Source: Planctomycetaceae bacterium (GTDB lineage: Bacteria; Planctomycetota; Planctomycetia; Planctomycetales; Planctomycetaceae). From it: a stretch of DNA of 64,000 nucleotides. Where the stretch lies: NCBI GenBank assembly GCA_021732415.1, contig JAKFVC010000103.1:1-64000 (forward strand), written 5' to 3'. A model generated the notes under the pieces. That model was not told the DNA's origin. It was given only the letters and a program-made list of their open reading frames with translations, and did no database searches. Position 1 is the first letter of the stretch, and each line of letters starts with the position of its first letter. Below are positions 1 to 7,338 of the stretch, in pieces. A program made the translations under genes and the position numbers.

Positions 1-2
1 GA

Positions 3-32
3 CCCCTCTCCCCGGGGTACCAGGGCGAGGGG
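3..32. repeat. short GC-rich inverted repeat at window edge
   Basis: Positions 3-12 (CCCCTCTCCC) pair with 23-32 (GGGCGAGGGG) with one mismatch, around a 10-base loop. It may be half of a larger element cut by the window edge. Confidence 0.4.
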
Positions 33-71
33 AGCCAGATTCATACTGGTTGTGACCGCCTGATACGCGGG

Positions 72-96
72 CCCGCGCTCTGGCGAGCGTGGCTAC
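72..96. repeat. single arm of the GTAGCCACG inverted-repeat family
   Basis: Positions 72-96 closely match the right arm of the complete element at 61542-61608 (core GCTCTGGCGAGCGTGGCTAC). No left arm lies between here and the window edge, so this is either a solo arm or a truncated element. Confidence 0.6.
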
Positions 97-178
97 ACGC
101 AATTCATGGCTGTCACGACGCATAATCGCTACACTTCACCACCCCCACTTGCGGTGCATATTCAAAGGAAAGGTGACT

Positions 179-1207
179 GTGAAGGCGATACAACTCGAAA
201 AACCGGGCAAGTTCGATCTGATTCAAATTCCCGAGGCGGCCGCGCCTGGACCAGGTGAAGCCTTGGTGCGCGTCCACCGCGTCGGCATCTGCGGTACCGA
301 TATCAGCGGCTACCTGGGCAAGATGCCGTTCTACAGCTACCCGCGTATTCCGGGCCACGAGTTGGGAGTGGAGGTTCTGGAGGTCGGGTCGGGTGTCACG
401 CAGGTCCGTGCCGGCGACCGCTGCTCGATCGAACCGTACATCAACAACCAGGCCAGCTTCGCCAGTCAGCGTGGCAGCACCAATTGTTGCGAAGATCTGA
501 AGGTGCTGGGGGTTCATATCGACGGCGGCATGCGCCCGAAGTTCATCGTTCCGGCCCGCAAACTGCATCCCTCGGAATCACTGACCTTCGAGCAACTCGC
601 TCTGGTGGAAACGCTGGCGATTGGCTGCCACGCGGTCAATCGCGGGCAGGCTCAGGCAGGGGAAAACGTCCTCGTGATTGGTGCGGGGCCGATTGGGCTG
701 TCGGCCATTGAGTTCTTGCGAATCGCCAAGTCGAAGATCACCGTACTGGATGTCAATCAGCAGCGTCTCGACTTTTGTAAACATACGATGAAGGTCGATC
801 ACACGGTCAAGTTCGAAGCCGAAGGGGGCAGTCTCTCCGCCTTGCAAAACTTGACCGACGGGCATCTTTATACGCTGGTGGTCGATGCCACGGGCAATGC
901 CAAGTCGATGAGCAATGCGCTCAACTATGTGGGCCACACGGGCCGGCTGGTCTATGTGGGCATCACGACCGAAGAGGTCCATTTCCCACACCCGCTGATG
1001 CACCGTCGAGAAATGACTCTGCTGGCTTCTCGCAATGCTCTGCCAGGCGATTTCACACGCATCATCAAGTTGATTCAAGACGGCCAGATTGATACGCGTC
1101 CGTGGATTACTCACCGCAGCTCGATGGATTCGTTGATCGCTGATTTTCCGTCCTATACGAAACCGGAGACTGGCGTGATCAAGGCAATTGTGGAGATTGA
1201 CGGCTAG
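179..1207 (+). CDS. zinc-type medium-chain alcohol dehydrogenase
   Basis: NAD(P)-dependent oxidoreductase of the MDR family, 342 residues; the substrate cannot be told from sequence. The catalytic zinc site is intact: GICGTD with C38 and GHE with H60/E61. The Rossmann motif GAGPIG is at 168-173, followed by the acidic VLDVN strand end. The structural-zinc loop (about 87-104) is degenerate: the usual run of four spaced cysteines is reduced to one NCC pair, so that site is probably lost. An open frame continues upstream to a GTG at 89, but that part reads through a repeat arm. The GTG at 179 follows AAAGGAAAGG at a normal distance and gives the usual family length, so it is preferred; a GTG at 173 is the alternative. 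The gene stands alone and is followed by repeats. Confidence 0.85.
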   Translation: MKAIQLEKPGKFDLIQIPEAAAPGPGEALVRVHRVGICGTDISGYLGKMPFYSYPRIPGHELGVEVLEVGSGVTQVRAGDRCSIEPYINNQASFASQRGSTNCCEDLKVLGVHIDGGMRPKFIVPARKLHPSESLTFEQLALVETLAIGCHAVNRGQAQAGENVLVIGAGPIGLSAIEFLRIAKSKITVLDVNQQRLDFCKHTMKVDHTVKFEAEGGSLSALQNLTDGHLYTLVVDATGNAKSMSNALNYVGHTGRLVYVGITTEEVHFPHPLMHRREMTLLASRNALPGDFTRIIKLIQDGQIDTRPWITHRSSMDSLIADFPSYTKPETGVIKAIVEIDG

Positions 1208-1219
1208 CGACTCCCGTGG

Positions 1220-1349
1220 CCGACGCTGCTAGCGTCGGTATCAACGTCTGAATTTGGCGAGCGGTAGGCGTGAGCCTACTGGTTTGAGTCAACGTCAATG
1301 AGTTATGGAGACTCGATCCAAACCAGTAGGCTTACGCCTACCGCTCGCC
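1220..1349. repeat. two adjacent inverted repeats downstream of the dehydrogenase
   Basis: A small perfect hairpin (CCGACGCT, 3-nt loop, AGCGTCGG) at 1220-1238 is followed by a large inverted repeat. The arms of the large one, 1257-1287 and 1319-1349, are about 31 nt long with one mismatch and begin GGCGAGCGG. Both lie in the 419-base gap between the dehydrogenase and the FHA gene. The rest of that gap shows no convincing gene. Confidence 0.85.
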
Positions 1350-1626
1350 TGGCTGAGATCGGCCTACAAACGGCAAGGTCTCGCAGGCTTCTCCAATCCG
1401 ATCGGCAGACGCGTCACAGGAGCGGAATAGTTTAGCTGTTAAGCATTGCCGGATGTGGAGATGCCAACGCTCGAATTGTCCATAATCAGAGCATTTCGAT
1501 AGCGCGCTCTGAATGCCTCATGCCTCGCGGGGAAGTGGACGAAATCAATGAAGTGAGATGCTGACTTGGGCTGTTTGAGATCAGCTGAGCTCACCTTCAT
1601 TTCCCTGCGAACACGAGGTTGCCTGT

Positions 1627-2499
1627 ATGACGGTGACTGACCGTCCTGAACTACCACCGACTGCAGCGGAGCCGACCTTACAAGCGGAGCGTGCTCCGCG
1701 AATGATGCTGGAAATCTGCCGAGGCCGGACCCGGTTTCCGCAACGTCCCATTTCGGGCCCCCGCTACTTTATTGGCTCGGGTGCCGGTTGCGATTTGCGT
1801 TTGGGTGGCTCGGACTTTCCGGCAATTCATAGTCTCATCCAGACCCGCGAAAATGGCGTCTGGTTCGAGACCCTGGCGGCCGCCCCTGCGGCAAGAATTA
1901 ATGGCGAACTGACGAACGGCGAATGGCTGCGAGATGGTGACCGCATTGAAATCGGTGCGTTCCAGTTCCTCGCTCACGTCGTGCCCCTGCTGCCCCCTAG
2001 TGCGATCGTCGATGCAGACACGGGAGCTCTTCCGGACCAAATGGAAGTGCAGGTCTCCGAACTTTCAGCCACGGAACTGGCTGACCGGCTGGACGTCGAA
2101 ATGCATCAGGTAGAACGGTTCCAGATTGGACGGCGAGCCGGAGCACACGCGCTCCTCCAAGCTCTGCGACGCCGCTCATTGGTACCCGATCAACCAGCAG
2201 CCCGTGCCATCCCTGCGATGCCCTCGCTTCCTTGGCCAACTGCCTCCGCGGCCGCTCAGCATGAGTTCCAGGCCGACTTGGATCGCTTGTGCAAAGACCT
2301 GGAAGAACTGACTTCCACGTTGGAACGACGATCGGAAACGATCTCGCAGCGTGAATTCCAGTTCGCTCAAGCAGCGGAAGCCTTGCTGGAAACGCAACGA
2401 CAACTCGTGACTCAACTCGAATCGGCCCTCGAACATGCCGCTCAGTTGAGTGAATCACGCGAAGTCCCGATGAAGCCGGCGATTCGCGTCAGTGCCTGA
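1627..2499 (+). CDS. FHA-domain protein with C-terminal coiled coil
   Basis: 290 residues. Residues about 28-118 fit a forkhead-associated (FHA) phosphothreonine-binding domain: a PRYFIGSGAGCDLRL strand pair followed by HSLIQ and a glycine-rich NGEW turn. Residues about 150-200 are a basic helical linker. Residues about 210-280 are rich in Glu, Gln and Leu and predict a coiled coil. There is no signal peptide or membrane segment, so it is cytoplasmic, probably a phosphopeptide-binding scaffold. The ATG at 1627 has GAGG 8 bases upstream. No kinase or partner is adjacent; another FHA domain occurs in the cyclase at 39845-41620. Confidence 0.75.
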   Translation: MTVTDRPELPPTAAEPTLQAERAPRMMLEICRGRTRFPQRPISGPRYFIGSGAGCDLRLGGSDFPAIHSLIQTRENGVWFETLAAAPAARINGELTNGEWLRDGDRIEIGAFQFLAHVVPLLPPSAIVDADTGALPDQMEVQVSELSATELADRLDVEMHQVERFQIGRRAGAHALLQALRRRSLVPDQPAARAIPAMPSLPWPTASAAAQHEFQADLDRLCKDLEELTSTLERRSETISQREFQFAQAAEALLETQRQLVTQLESALEHAAQLSESREVPMKPAIRVSA

Positions 2500-2501
2500 C
2501 C

Positions 2502-2566
2502 GTAGCCCAACTCTTCGAGTCGGGTGATTTAGATCGAAATACTCCCGACTCAGAGAGTCGGGCGAC
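2502..2566. repeat. GTAGCCC/GAGTCGGG inverted repeat
   Basis: Begins GTAGCCC two bases after the FHA gene stop codon. The arms (2502-2525 and 2541-2566) contain the sub-palindrome CCCGACTC..GAGTCGGG. Same family as 23354-23445 and 63595-63661. Confidence 0.8.
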
Positions 2567-2572
2567 AATAAG

Positions 2573-2607
2573 ACAGCCCGGTTGCTCTCGCGAGCAACCG
2601 GGCTGTT
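2573..2607 (-). terminator. rho-independent terminator
   Basis: A perfect 15-bp stem (ACAGCCCGGTTGCTC at 2573-2587 with 2592-2606) and a TCGC loop. On the minus strand it is followed by a moderately T-rich stretch (TCTTATTG). It lies just downstream of the minus-strand gene ending at 2634. Confidence 0.8.
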
Positions 2608-2633
2608 GTGATGACAGTCGCACAATACGGCGT

Positions 2634-3620
2634 TTACTTCTTCGCCAGTTCCGTATCAGTTGCTGAACGCCAGGCGGTCTTTGCAAAGATTCCGTAACGG
2701 TTCGCATTGGCACTCACGCGAACTGCTGACAAGGCCGAACGTGTCCGTTGAACAGACGGCTGCCAGGTAACCTTCTCGTTCAATTCAAATCGCGGACCGA
2801 CGCTGGTCCCCTTCTCATCTTCGTCGCCGCCGATGCGCGGCTTCTTTGAAGGGACTACCGGCGGAGTCGCGGCGGGAGGTGCCTCAGCGCCCTCATTTGC
2901 CGGAGCGGCGGGAGGGACGACCTTCGGGGGAACATAGCCGTCAGTCTGAGTGGGATCGACGGTGTTCGGAGCCGGAGATTTCGGAGTTGCCGGAGTAAAC
3001 CCATCAGTGTTAGCCGCGCCGGGTGCGGGCGGAGGCGTCACTGGCGGCACAAAGTTGTCATTCGTGCCCATCGGAGGTGCATTACGATTGTCATACGCAG
3101 GTGACGGACCGCCTGGCGCGGGGGCCGGAGCCGGTGTCACTGGCGAATTGGCGCTACCAGCCGGAGGAGCCGTCCCCGGGGGATAGTTCACATTGCATTG
3201 ACCATTGGCACAGCCGCCGGGACCACACGAAGAAGCTCCGTAGCCACCATCGTAATAGCCGCCGGTTCCACAGGATGAGCAACCAGCACCGCCACAAGAG
3301 TTGCAACCACCCATCGCATAGCCACCGCCATAGTTGCTGTAACTACCGCCGCCACAGCTATTACAACCGCGGCCGAATCGACCCCAGCCACGATAACCCG
3401 TGTAGACCGGAGCCACTGGACCGCAGCAACCGCCACCATAGCCTGCGCCGTAGCCAGTGCCGTAATTGGTAGCGTGCCGAGCGTGAATGCTGCCGACGGG
3501 GCCGAATAGCGTGTCCCAGGCCCAGGGAATAATACCGGCCTCGGAAGTCGCGGGCACGACTCCCAGTACCGACGTGGCGATCACCAACGTCAGCAGGAAA
3601 CGGACTGCGGGACGTCTCAT
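2634..3620 (-). CDS. secreted Cys/Gly-rich then Pro-rich protein, function unknown
   Basis: 328 residues from the ATG at 3620; the frame is open further upstream but this ATG has AGAGG before it and starts a good signal peptide (MRRPAVRFLLTLVIATSVLG, cleavage near SEA-G). Residues about 45-160 are low-complexity Gly/Tyr/Cys with many CNSCGGG, CSSCG and CCGP units. Residues about 160-290 are Pro/Ala-rich linker. A short charged C-terminus contains KKPRIGGDEDEKG. No enzymatic motif is seen. The cysteine pairs suggest a disulphide-linked or metal-binding extracellular or wall-associated protein, which is inference. A terminator follows directly. Confidence 0.7.
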   Translation of the reverse strand: MRRPAVRFLLTLVIATSVLGVVPATSEAGIIPWAWDTLFGPVGSIHARHATNYGTGYGAGYGGGCCGPVAPVYTGYRGWGRFGRGCNSCGGGSYSNYGGGYAMGGCNSCGGAGCSSCGTGGYYDGGYGASSCGPGGCANGQCNVNYPPGTAPPAGSANSPVTPAPAPAPGGPSPAYDNRNAPPMGTNDNFVPPVTPPPAPGAANTDGFTPATPKSPAPNTVDPTQTDGYVPPKVVPPAAPANEGAEAPPAATPPVVPSKKPRIGGDEDEKGTSVGPRFELNEKVTWQPSVQRTRSALSAVRVSANANRYGIFAKTAWRSATDTELAKK

Positions 3621-3969
3621 GTGCTGTACCTCTTCATGAAGCCGGTGCCGGCAACGATCCTGTTGCACTCTCACCGAGAACCTGAGTCTGGGAACCACTG
3701 GAAAACGCACCCAGTGCAGTCGGTCTCGACTTTGGGAACTTCGCAGGCAAGGCCCCGCGGAAATTCGATCAATTCGCCAAACTTGAATCTATTTCAAACG
3801 GAAAGCGATTTTTTTCAATCGTAACAAAACGATTGGGCAAAATCCTCTAGCTTGCGCGAAATCGCCCAAGCCCTCAACTTTTCCTCACAAGACAATGTAG
3901 AATTCGCCGCAGATCCGTGTCAATCGCCCATCTTTACGTCAGACCAAATCCGCTGTGATGTTTTAGAAC

Positions 3970-5025
3970 ATGCTGGCATCTTCGTTTCATTCCGATCCGG
4001 TCACCCGATGTCGCCAGATTATCGCCCAGTTCTTTCTGGATGATCCGGCAGCAACGATTGTGCCGATCATGGGAAATGAGGGGTTTAGTGGTGCGCAAAT
4101 CTATCGTATTGAACTGGGTACACGGCGTTACAGCCTGAGATGCTGGCCCCTCGACGCACCGGAATTCGAACGCCTCAGCGGCCTGCACCGTCTACTGGAG
4201 CTGACTTGGAAATTGGGAGTGACGCAGATCGCGGTCCCACTGAGATCGCGTTCCGGCACCACCTTGCTGAGGGTCGATGAACACCTCTGGCATCTCGAAC
4301 CGTGGATGCCCGGCACGGCCGACTTTCACCAGCGTCCGACTCGACCGCGGCTGGGGGAGGCGATGCGTGTCCTGGCTCATTGGCATGCCGCGGCGCAAAC
4401 CTTCATTCCGCGCTCGAGCGAGCTTGCCTGGTTCGCATCTTCCCCGAGTGCCGTCTCGCCGGGCATGCAAGAACGTTGGCAGGCGATTCGACGATACCAG
4501 GAGAACGGCGACGCGATCTTTCGGCCGAAGCTTGCGAACTACGCCGATCTCGAGATCAAAGCGTACCTCGTCGAGATCTGGAAGGGCTTTCAAGCTCTCT
4601 CATCCGAGGTCGCAAGTAATTTGGCGGAATTAGGTTCCGCAACGGTCGCACTGCAACCGTGCCTGCGAGATGTCTGGCATGATCACCTGTTGTTTACAGG
4701 CGACCAACTGACCGGATTGATAGATCCCGGGGCCTGTCGATCTGACAACGTCACTACGGACCTTGCGCGCTTGCTGGGTAGCCTCGTGGAAGACGATCGT
4801 GCTGAGTGGAATTTTGCCCTCGATTGCTATCAAAAATTGCGGCCGCTTTCCCTGATCGAGTTCAAGATGTTGCACGCGTTCGACGCGAGCGGAGTGGTCT
4901 TGAGTGGCATGACGTGGCTGGATTGGTTGTTGGTTCAACAGCGGTCATTCACGAATCGGGAGAGGGTGCTGGAGAGATTGCAGGCGATCGTACGGCGTTT
5001 GAATAATCTCGCGGGGCGATCTTAG
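3970..5025 (+). CDS. APH-like phosphotransferase with variant catalytic loop
   Basis: 351 residues resembling the aminoglycoside phosphotransferase / choline kinase fold family. N-lobe: IYRIELGTRRYSLRCW. Linker: HLEPWMPG. A conserved helix follows (RVLAHWHAAA). The catalytic segment LRDVWHDHLLF aligns with the family motif HGDxHxxNxL: the catalytic Asp is kept, but the metal-binding Asn position is His. The following IDPGA takes the place of the DFG-like IDFG. The substrate is unknown and antibiotic resistance should not be assumed. The ATG at 3970 lacks a clear ribosome binding site. Confidence 0.65.
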   Translation: MLASSFHSDPVTRCRQIIAQFFLDDPAATIVPIMGNEGFSGAQIYRIELGTRRYSLRCWPLDAPEFERLSGLHRLLELTWKLGVTQIAVPLRSRSGTTLLRVDEHLWHLEPWMPGTADFHQRPTRPRLGEAMRVLAHWHAAAQTFIPRSSELAWFASSPSAVSPGMQERWQAIRRYQENGDAIFRPKLANYADLEIKAYLVEIWKGFQALSSEVASNLAELGSATVALQPCLRDVWHDHLLFTGDQLTGLIDPGACRSDNVTTDLARLLGSLVEDDRAEWNFALDCYQKLRPLSLIEFKMLHAFDASGVVLSGMTWLDWLLVQQRSFTNRERVLERLQAIVRRLNNLAGRS

Positions 5026-5086
5026 GGAAATCAGGTGAGCCGGGTGCGGTGAGGCCTTGGGCAATTCGATTTGTGATCCGACCCGA

Positions 5087-5170
5087 TGGGAGGGTGAGGC
5101 TCCTGCCGAACCGGATATTCTAGCGACGGTCGAAATACGCTTGCGGTTCGGCAGGAGCCTCACCCTCCCA
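5087..5170. repeat. long perfect inverted repeat (TGGGAGGGTGAGG family)
   Basis: Arms at 5087-5113 and 5144-5170 pair perfectly over 27 bases (TGGGAGGGTGAGGCTCCTGC and onward). A second, partly rearranged copy is at 41643-41738. Confidence 0.9.
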
Positions 5171-5204
5171 CAACGTCGAAATACCGAATTATCATCCACA
5201 AACG

Positions 5205-5233
5205 CAAAAACCCGGCCATCGAAACGGCCGGGT
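5205..5233 (-). terminator. rho-independent terminator of the ECF sigma gene
   Basis: Stem ACCCGGCC (5210-5217) with GGCCGGGT (5226-5233), followed on the minus strand by TTTTTGCG. Placed 30 bases after the sigma factor stop. Confidence 0.85.
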
Positions 5234-5262
5234 CTCATTTGTATTGTCGCAACATCGCCAAA

Positions 5263-5844
5263 CTACGCACGAACTTCCCGTGCCCGCAGTTTTTCCTTCG
5301 ACCGAGTCAGTATGGACCCGATCGAATTCTCTGGGATGCTCAGATTGCGGCTGATCTCGCGATAGGACCGGCCTTCGATGTGGAATTGCCGGACCACTTC
5401 CGAATCCGGAAATGGCAGGCCGTCCAACATGATGCGAATCTCGTCTTGATCTTCGACCCGCTGCAGATCCTTGGGATAGCTGACATGGGCCTGATCCAGC
5501 GAGGCCTGATGGGCTTGAACGTGTCCCATCGCTTCTGCCATACGACGGCGAGTCATCTCACAGACAACCACGCGGCGGGCAATCACGGTGAGATAAGTCG
5601 CCAGCGAACTCATGCCACGAAAGTTTCGCAGCACGGCGTATTTGTCGGCGAGAAGTGTGACGAACACCTCGGCACACAGATCATCAAGGTCTTCCTGGGT
5701 CAATTGCACGCTTCTCACGTGGGCGGTGTGTTGCACCACATGAATGAACAAACCCAGGAACCTGTCAACGAAGTCCTTCCACGCACCCGGCTCTTCAGCC
5801 AGACACCGTTTCAGGAGATTACGGTCGATCTCAGTCAGGGCCAC
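5263..5844 (-). CDS. RNA polymerase sigma-70 factor, ECF subfamily
   Basis: 193 residues with the two-domain layout of group 4 sigma factors. Region 2 spans about 10-95, including EDLDDLCAEVFVTLLADK and the LATYLTVIARRVVV helix. Region 4 spans about 130-190, with SEVVRQFHIEGRSYREISRN and a helix-turn-helix ending in SIGSILTRSKEKLR. It should direct core polymerase to a specific promoter set. No anti-sigma gene lies beside it. The start is GTG at 5844, supported by AGAGG six bases upstream. A strong terminator follows. Upstream (5845-6458) is a long non-coding stretch that probably carries its promoter. Confidence 0.9.
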   Translation of the reverse strand: MALTEIDRNLLKRCLAEEPGAWKDFVDRFLGLFIHVVQHTAHVRSVQLTQEDLDDLCAEVFVTLLADKYAVLRNFRGMSSLATYLTVIARRVVVCEMTRRRMAEAMGHVQAHQASLDQAHVSYPKDLQRVEDQDEIRIMLDGLPFPDSEVVRQFHIEGRSYREISRNLSIPENSIGSILTRSKEKLRAREVRA

Positions 5845-6458
5845 GATTACCTCTTATGCCACATGGCTCAACGAGGCTGGGGCAGGCTCGCACTTCCGTG
5901 TGAACGGTGGTTCCAAGTAAATGACTCGTTACCAAAAAATCGAAACCCGTCCAACTTTAGTGAATCGGACCTCGATCTGCAGACCCTGAAGTTTATTCCA
6001 CAGGCCGCATTCGGACAAGACGAGTTCGCGTATGGCGGGCAGGATAGAGGATCTTTCACAGCACGGAAGTCATTGCAGTCCCGTAACTTCCGGCATTCTC
6101 CTTAGAAGTTGCCAACACGTTGCCGTCTGTATCGGTCACTCCGATTAACACGTCTTGACACTTGGGGCCAGATTAAGATATGCACTTCTTTCAATCTCAC
6201 TCCTTGACTTCCATTTCCTGGCCACCGAACAATTCTTCTTGCAAGGATGCAGAGGCCGTCCAGTGCCTACGGATCTCTCCGCGCGATGCAGCACTCGTCG
6301 TTCCTGGCGAATGTCGCTCCATTGTGGAGTAACACGCCTTTCCCCAACAAATATTTCCACGACGGATCTACATCAAGCTCCTCGGTCTCCAGAGATGTGA
6401 CCTAAACGGAGTGTCTTTTTAGAAGGGTAAGTTTACTGCTGAAACAGGAGATCCTGAC
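5845..6458. other. intergenic region without recognisable gene
   Basis: About 610 bases between the divergent sigma factor and the gene at 6459. Short open frames exist but none has a plausible start and composition. It probably holds the promoters of both neighbours; no repeat of the families seen elsewhere was found. Confidence 0.5.
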
Positions 6459-6980
6459 ATGGTGGCCTTCATCCAAGGGGAGGATTCGCTGCGGCGAATG
6501 TTCTGTGCGTACATCGAGCAGACCTTTCAGGTTGAGCTCGGGATTGCCGATCCGCCGCTGACCGATTACCTCACCGATATGCTGGTACGGTTTGTTCACA
6601 ACGATCGAATTTATCAACTGCGAAACCCGCGTGGCCGACGACTCGATCAAGTCGCCGGAATGCTGCAGGAGGCCCAGGAGCGACAGGCCGAACCGCAGCG
6701 CGAAGTTTACCGCCACATTGGCGACTTCACTCTCTTCTGGAGCGGGCTCTATCCCGAAGCCTTGCCCCGGCTGCAATCTCCGGAGTCACCGGATTCTCTG
6801 CTCGATTACCGCGAACAGGGCAAACGCTCTTACTTTCTCGCTAGTCGGTTCCAGACGGATCCATACCGCGAAGAAGCGCACGTCCTGCGACGGCTGAGCG
6901 AAGAATTCGACCTCTGCAGCGTGGGGTTACACCAGGTCCGTAAGGAATGGGAAAAACTGCCTGAGCATCCCGCCGGTTAA
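6459..6980 (+). CDS. conserved hypothetical protein
   Basis: 173 residues, soluble, mostly helical, no signal peptide. The ATG at 6459 follows CAGGAG at 8 bases. The text has a globular protein composition (for example FCAYIEQTFQVELGIADPP and YREQGKRSYFLASRF), but I do not recognise a domain. Synteny gives no clue: a sigma factor lies upstream in the opposite direction and a repeat cluster follows. Confidence 0.65.
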   Translation: MVAFIQGEDSLRRMFCAYIEQTFQVELGIADPPLTDYLTDMLVRFVHNDRIYQLRNPRGRRLDQVAGMLQEAQERQAEPQREVYRHIGDFTLFWSGLYPEALPRLQSPESPDSLLDYREQGKRSYFLASRFQTDPYREEAHVLRRLSEEFDLCSVGLHQVRKEWEKLPEHPAG

Positions 6981-7070
6981 TCGTTCTAGTTCCTCATTCG
7001 ATTCCTGATTGTTCTCATTTTCGACTCGAATCCCCGAAGCCGAGCGCTCAACTTCTGGGGATTGAGTGAG

Positions 7071-7336
7071 TGGGACGGGTCTCCTGGCCCGTCAGTCCGA
7101 TTGGTTTGTCGACCACTTCGTGACCTTTGTGATCTTCTGTTCAAAAAGACTGGAACAGAAGGTCACAAAGGACACGAAGGAATACAAAGCTCAGGAATTA
7201 CAAAAACTCTGGAGCATCGCCGAAATCGAGAGCTTCGTTGTTCATTATTGGACGCGGACGCTAGCAGCGTCCGCCACGTGGCGGACGCTGCTAGCGTCCG
7301 CGAACCGACTGACGGGCCTGGAGACCCGTCCCACGA
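7071..7336. repeat. composite nested inverted repeat (GTGGGACGGG outer arms)
   Basis: Outer arms at about 7071-7096 and 7309-7336 (GTGGGACGGGTCTCC / GGAGACCCGTCCCAC). Inside is an arm pair at about 7124-7177 of the GTGACCTTTGT..ACAAAGGACAC family, then a perfect 50-bp palindrome at 7253-7302 (half: CGCGGACGCTAGCAGCGTCC plus 5 more). Fills nearly all of the gap between the convergent genes ending at 6980 and 7339. Confidence 0.9.
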
Positions 7337-7338
7337 CG

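Noticed and set aside
1439-1657. 72-codon minus-strand frame upstream of the FHA gene
   Set aside because: Overlaps the FHA gene start, has no ribosome site and no recognisable composition.
5239-6105. 288-codon plus-strand open frame
   Set aside because: Antisense to the ECF sigma factor and continuing into non-coding sequence.
7071-7336. Reading the repeat cluster as a CRISPR array
   Set aside because: The units are inverted, not direct, repeats of differing families with no regular spacers, and no cas gene is present.
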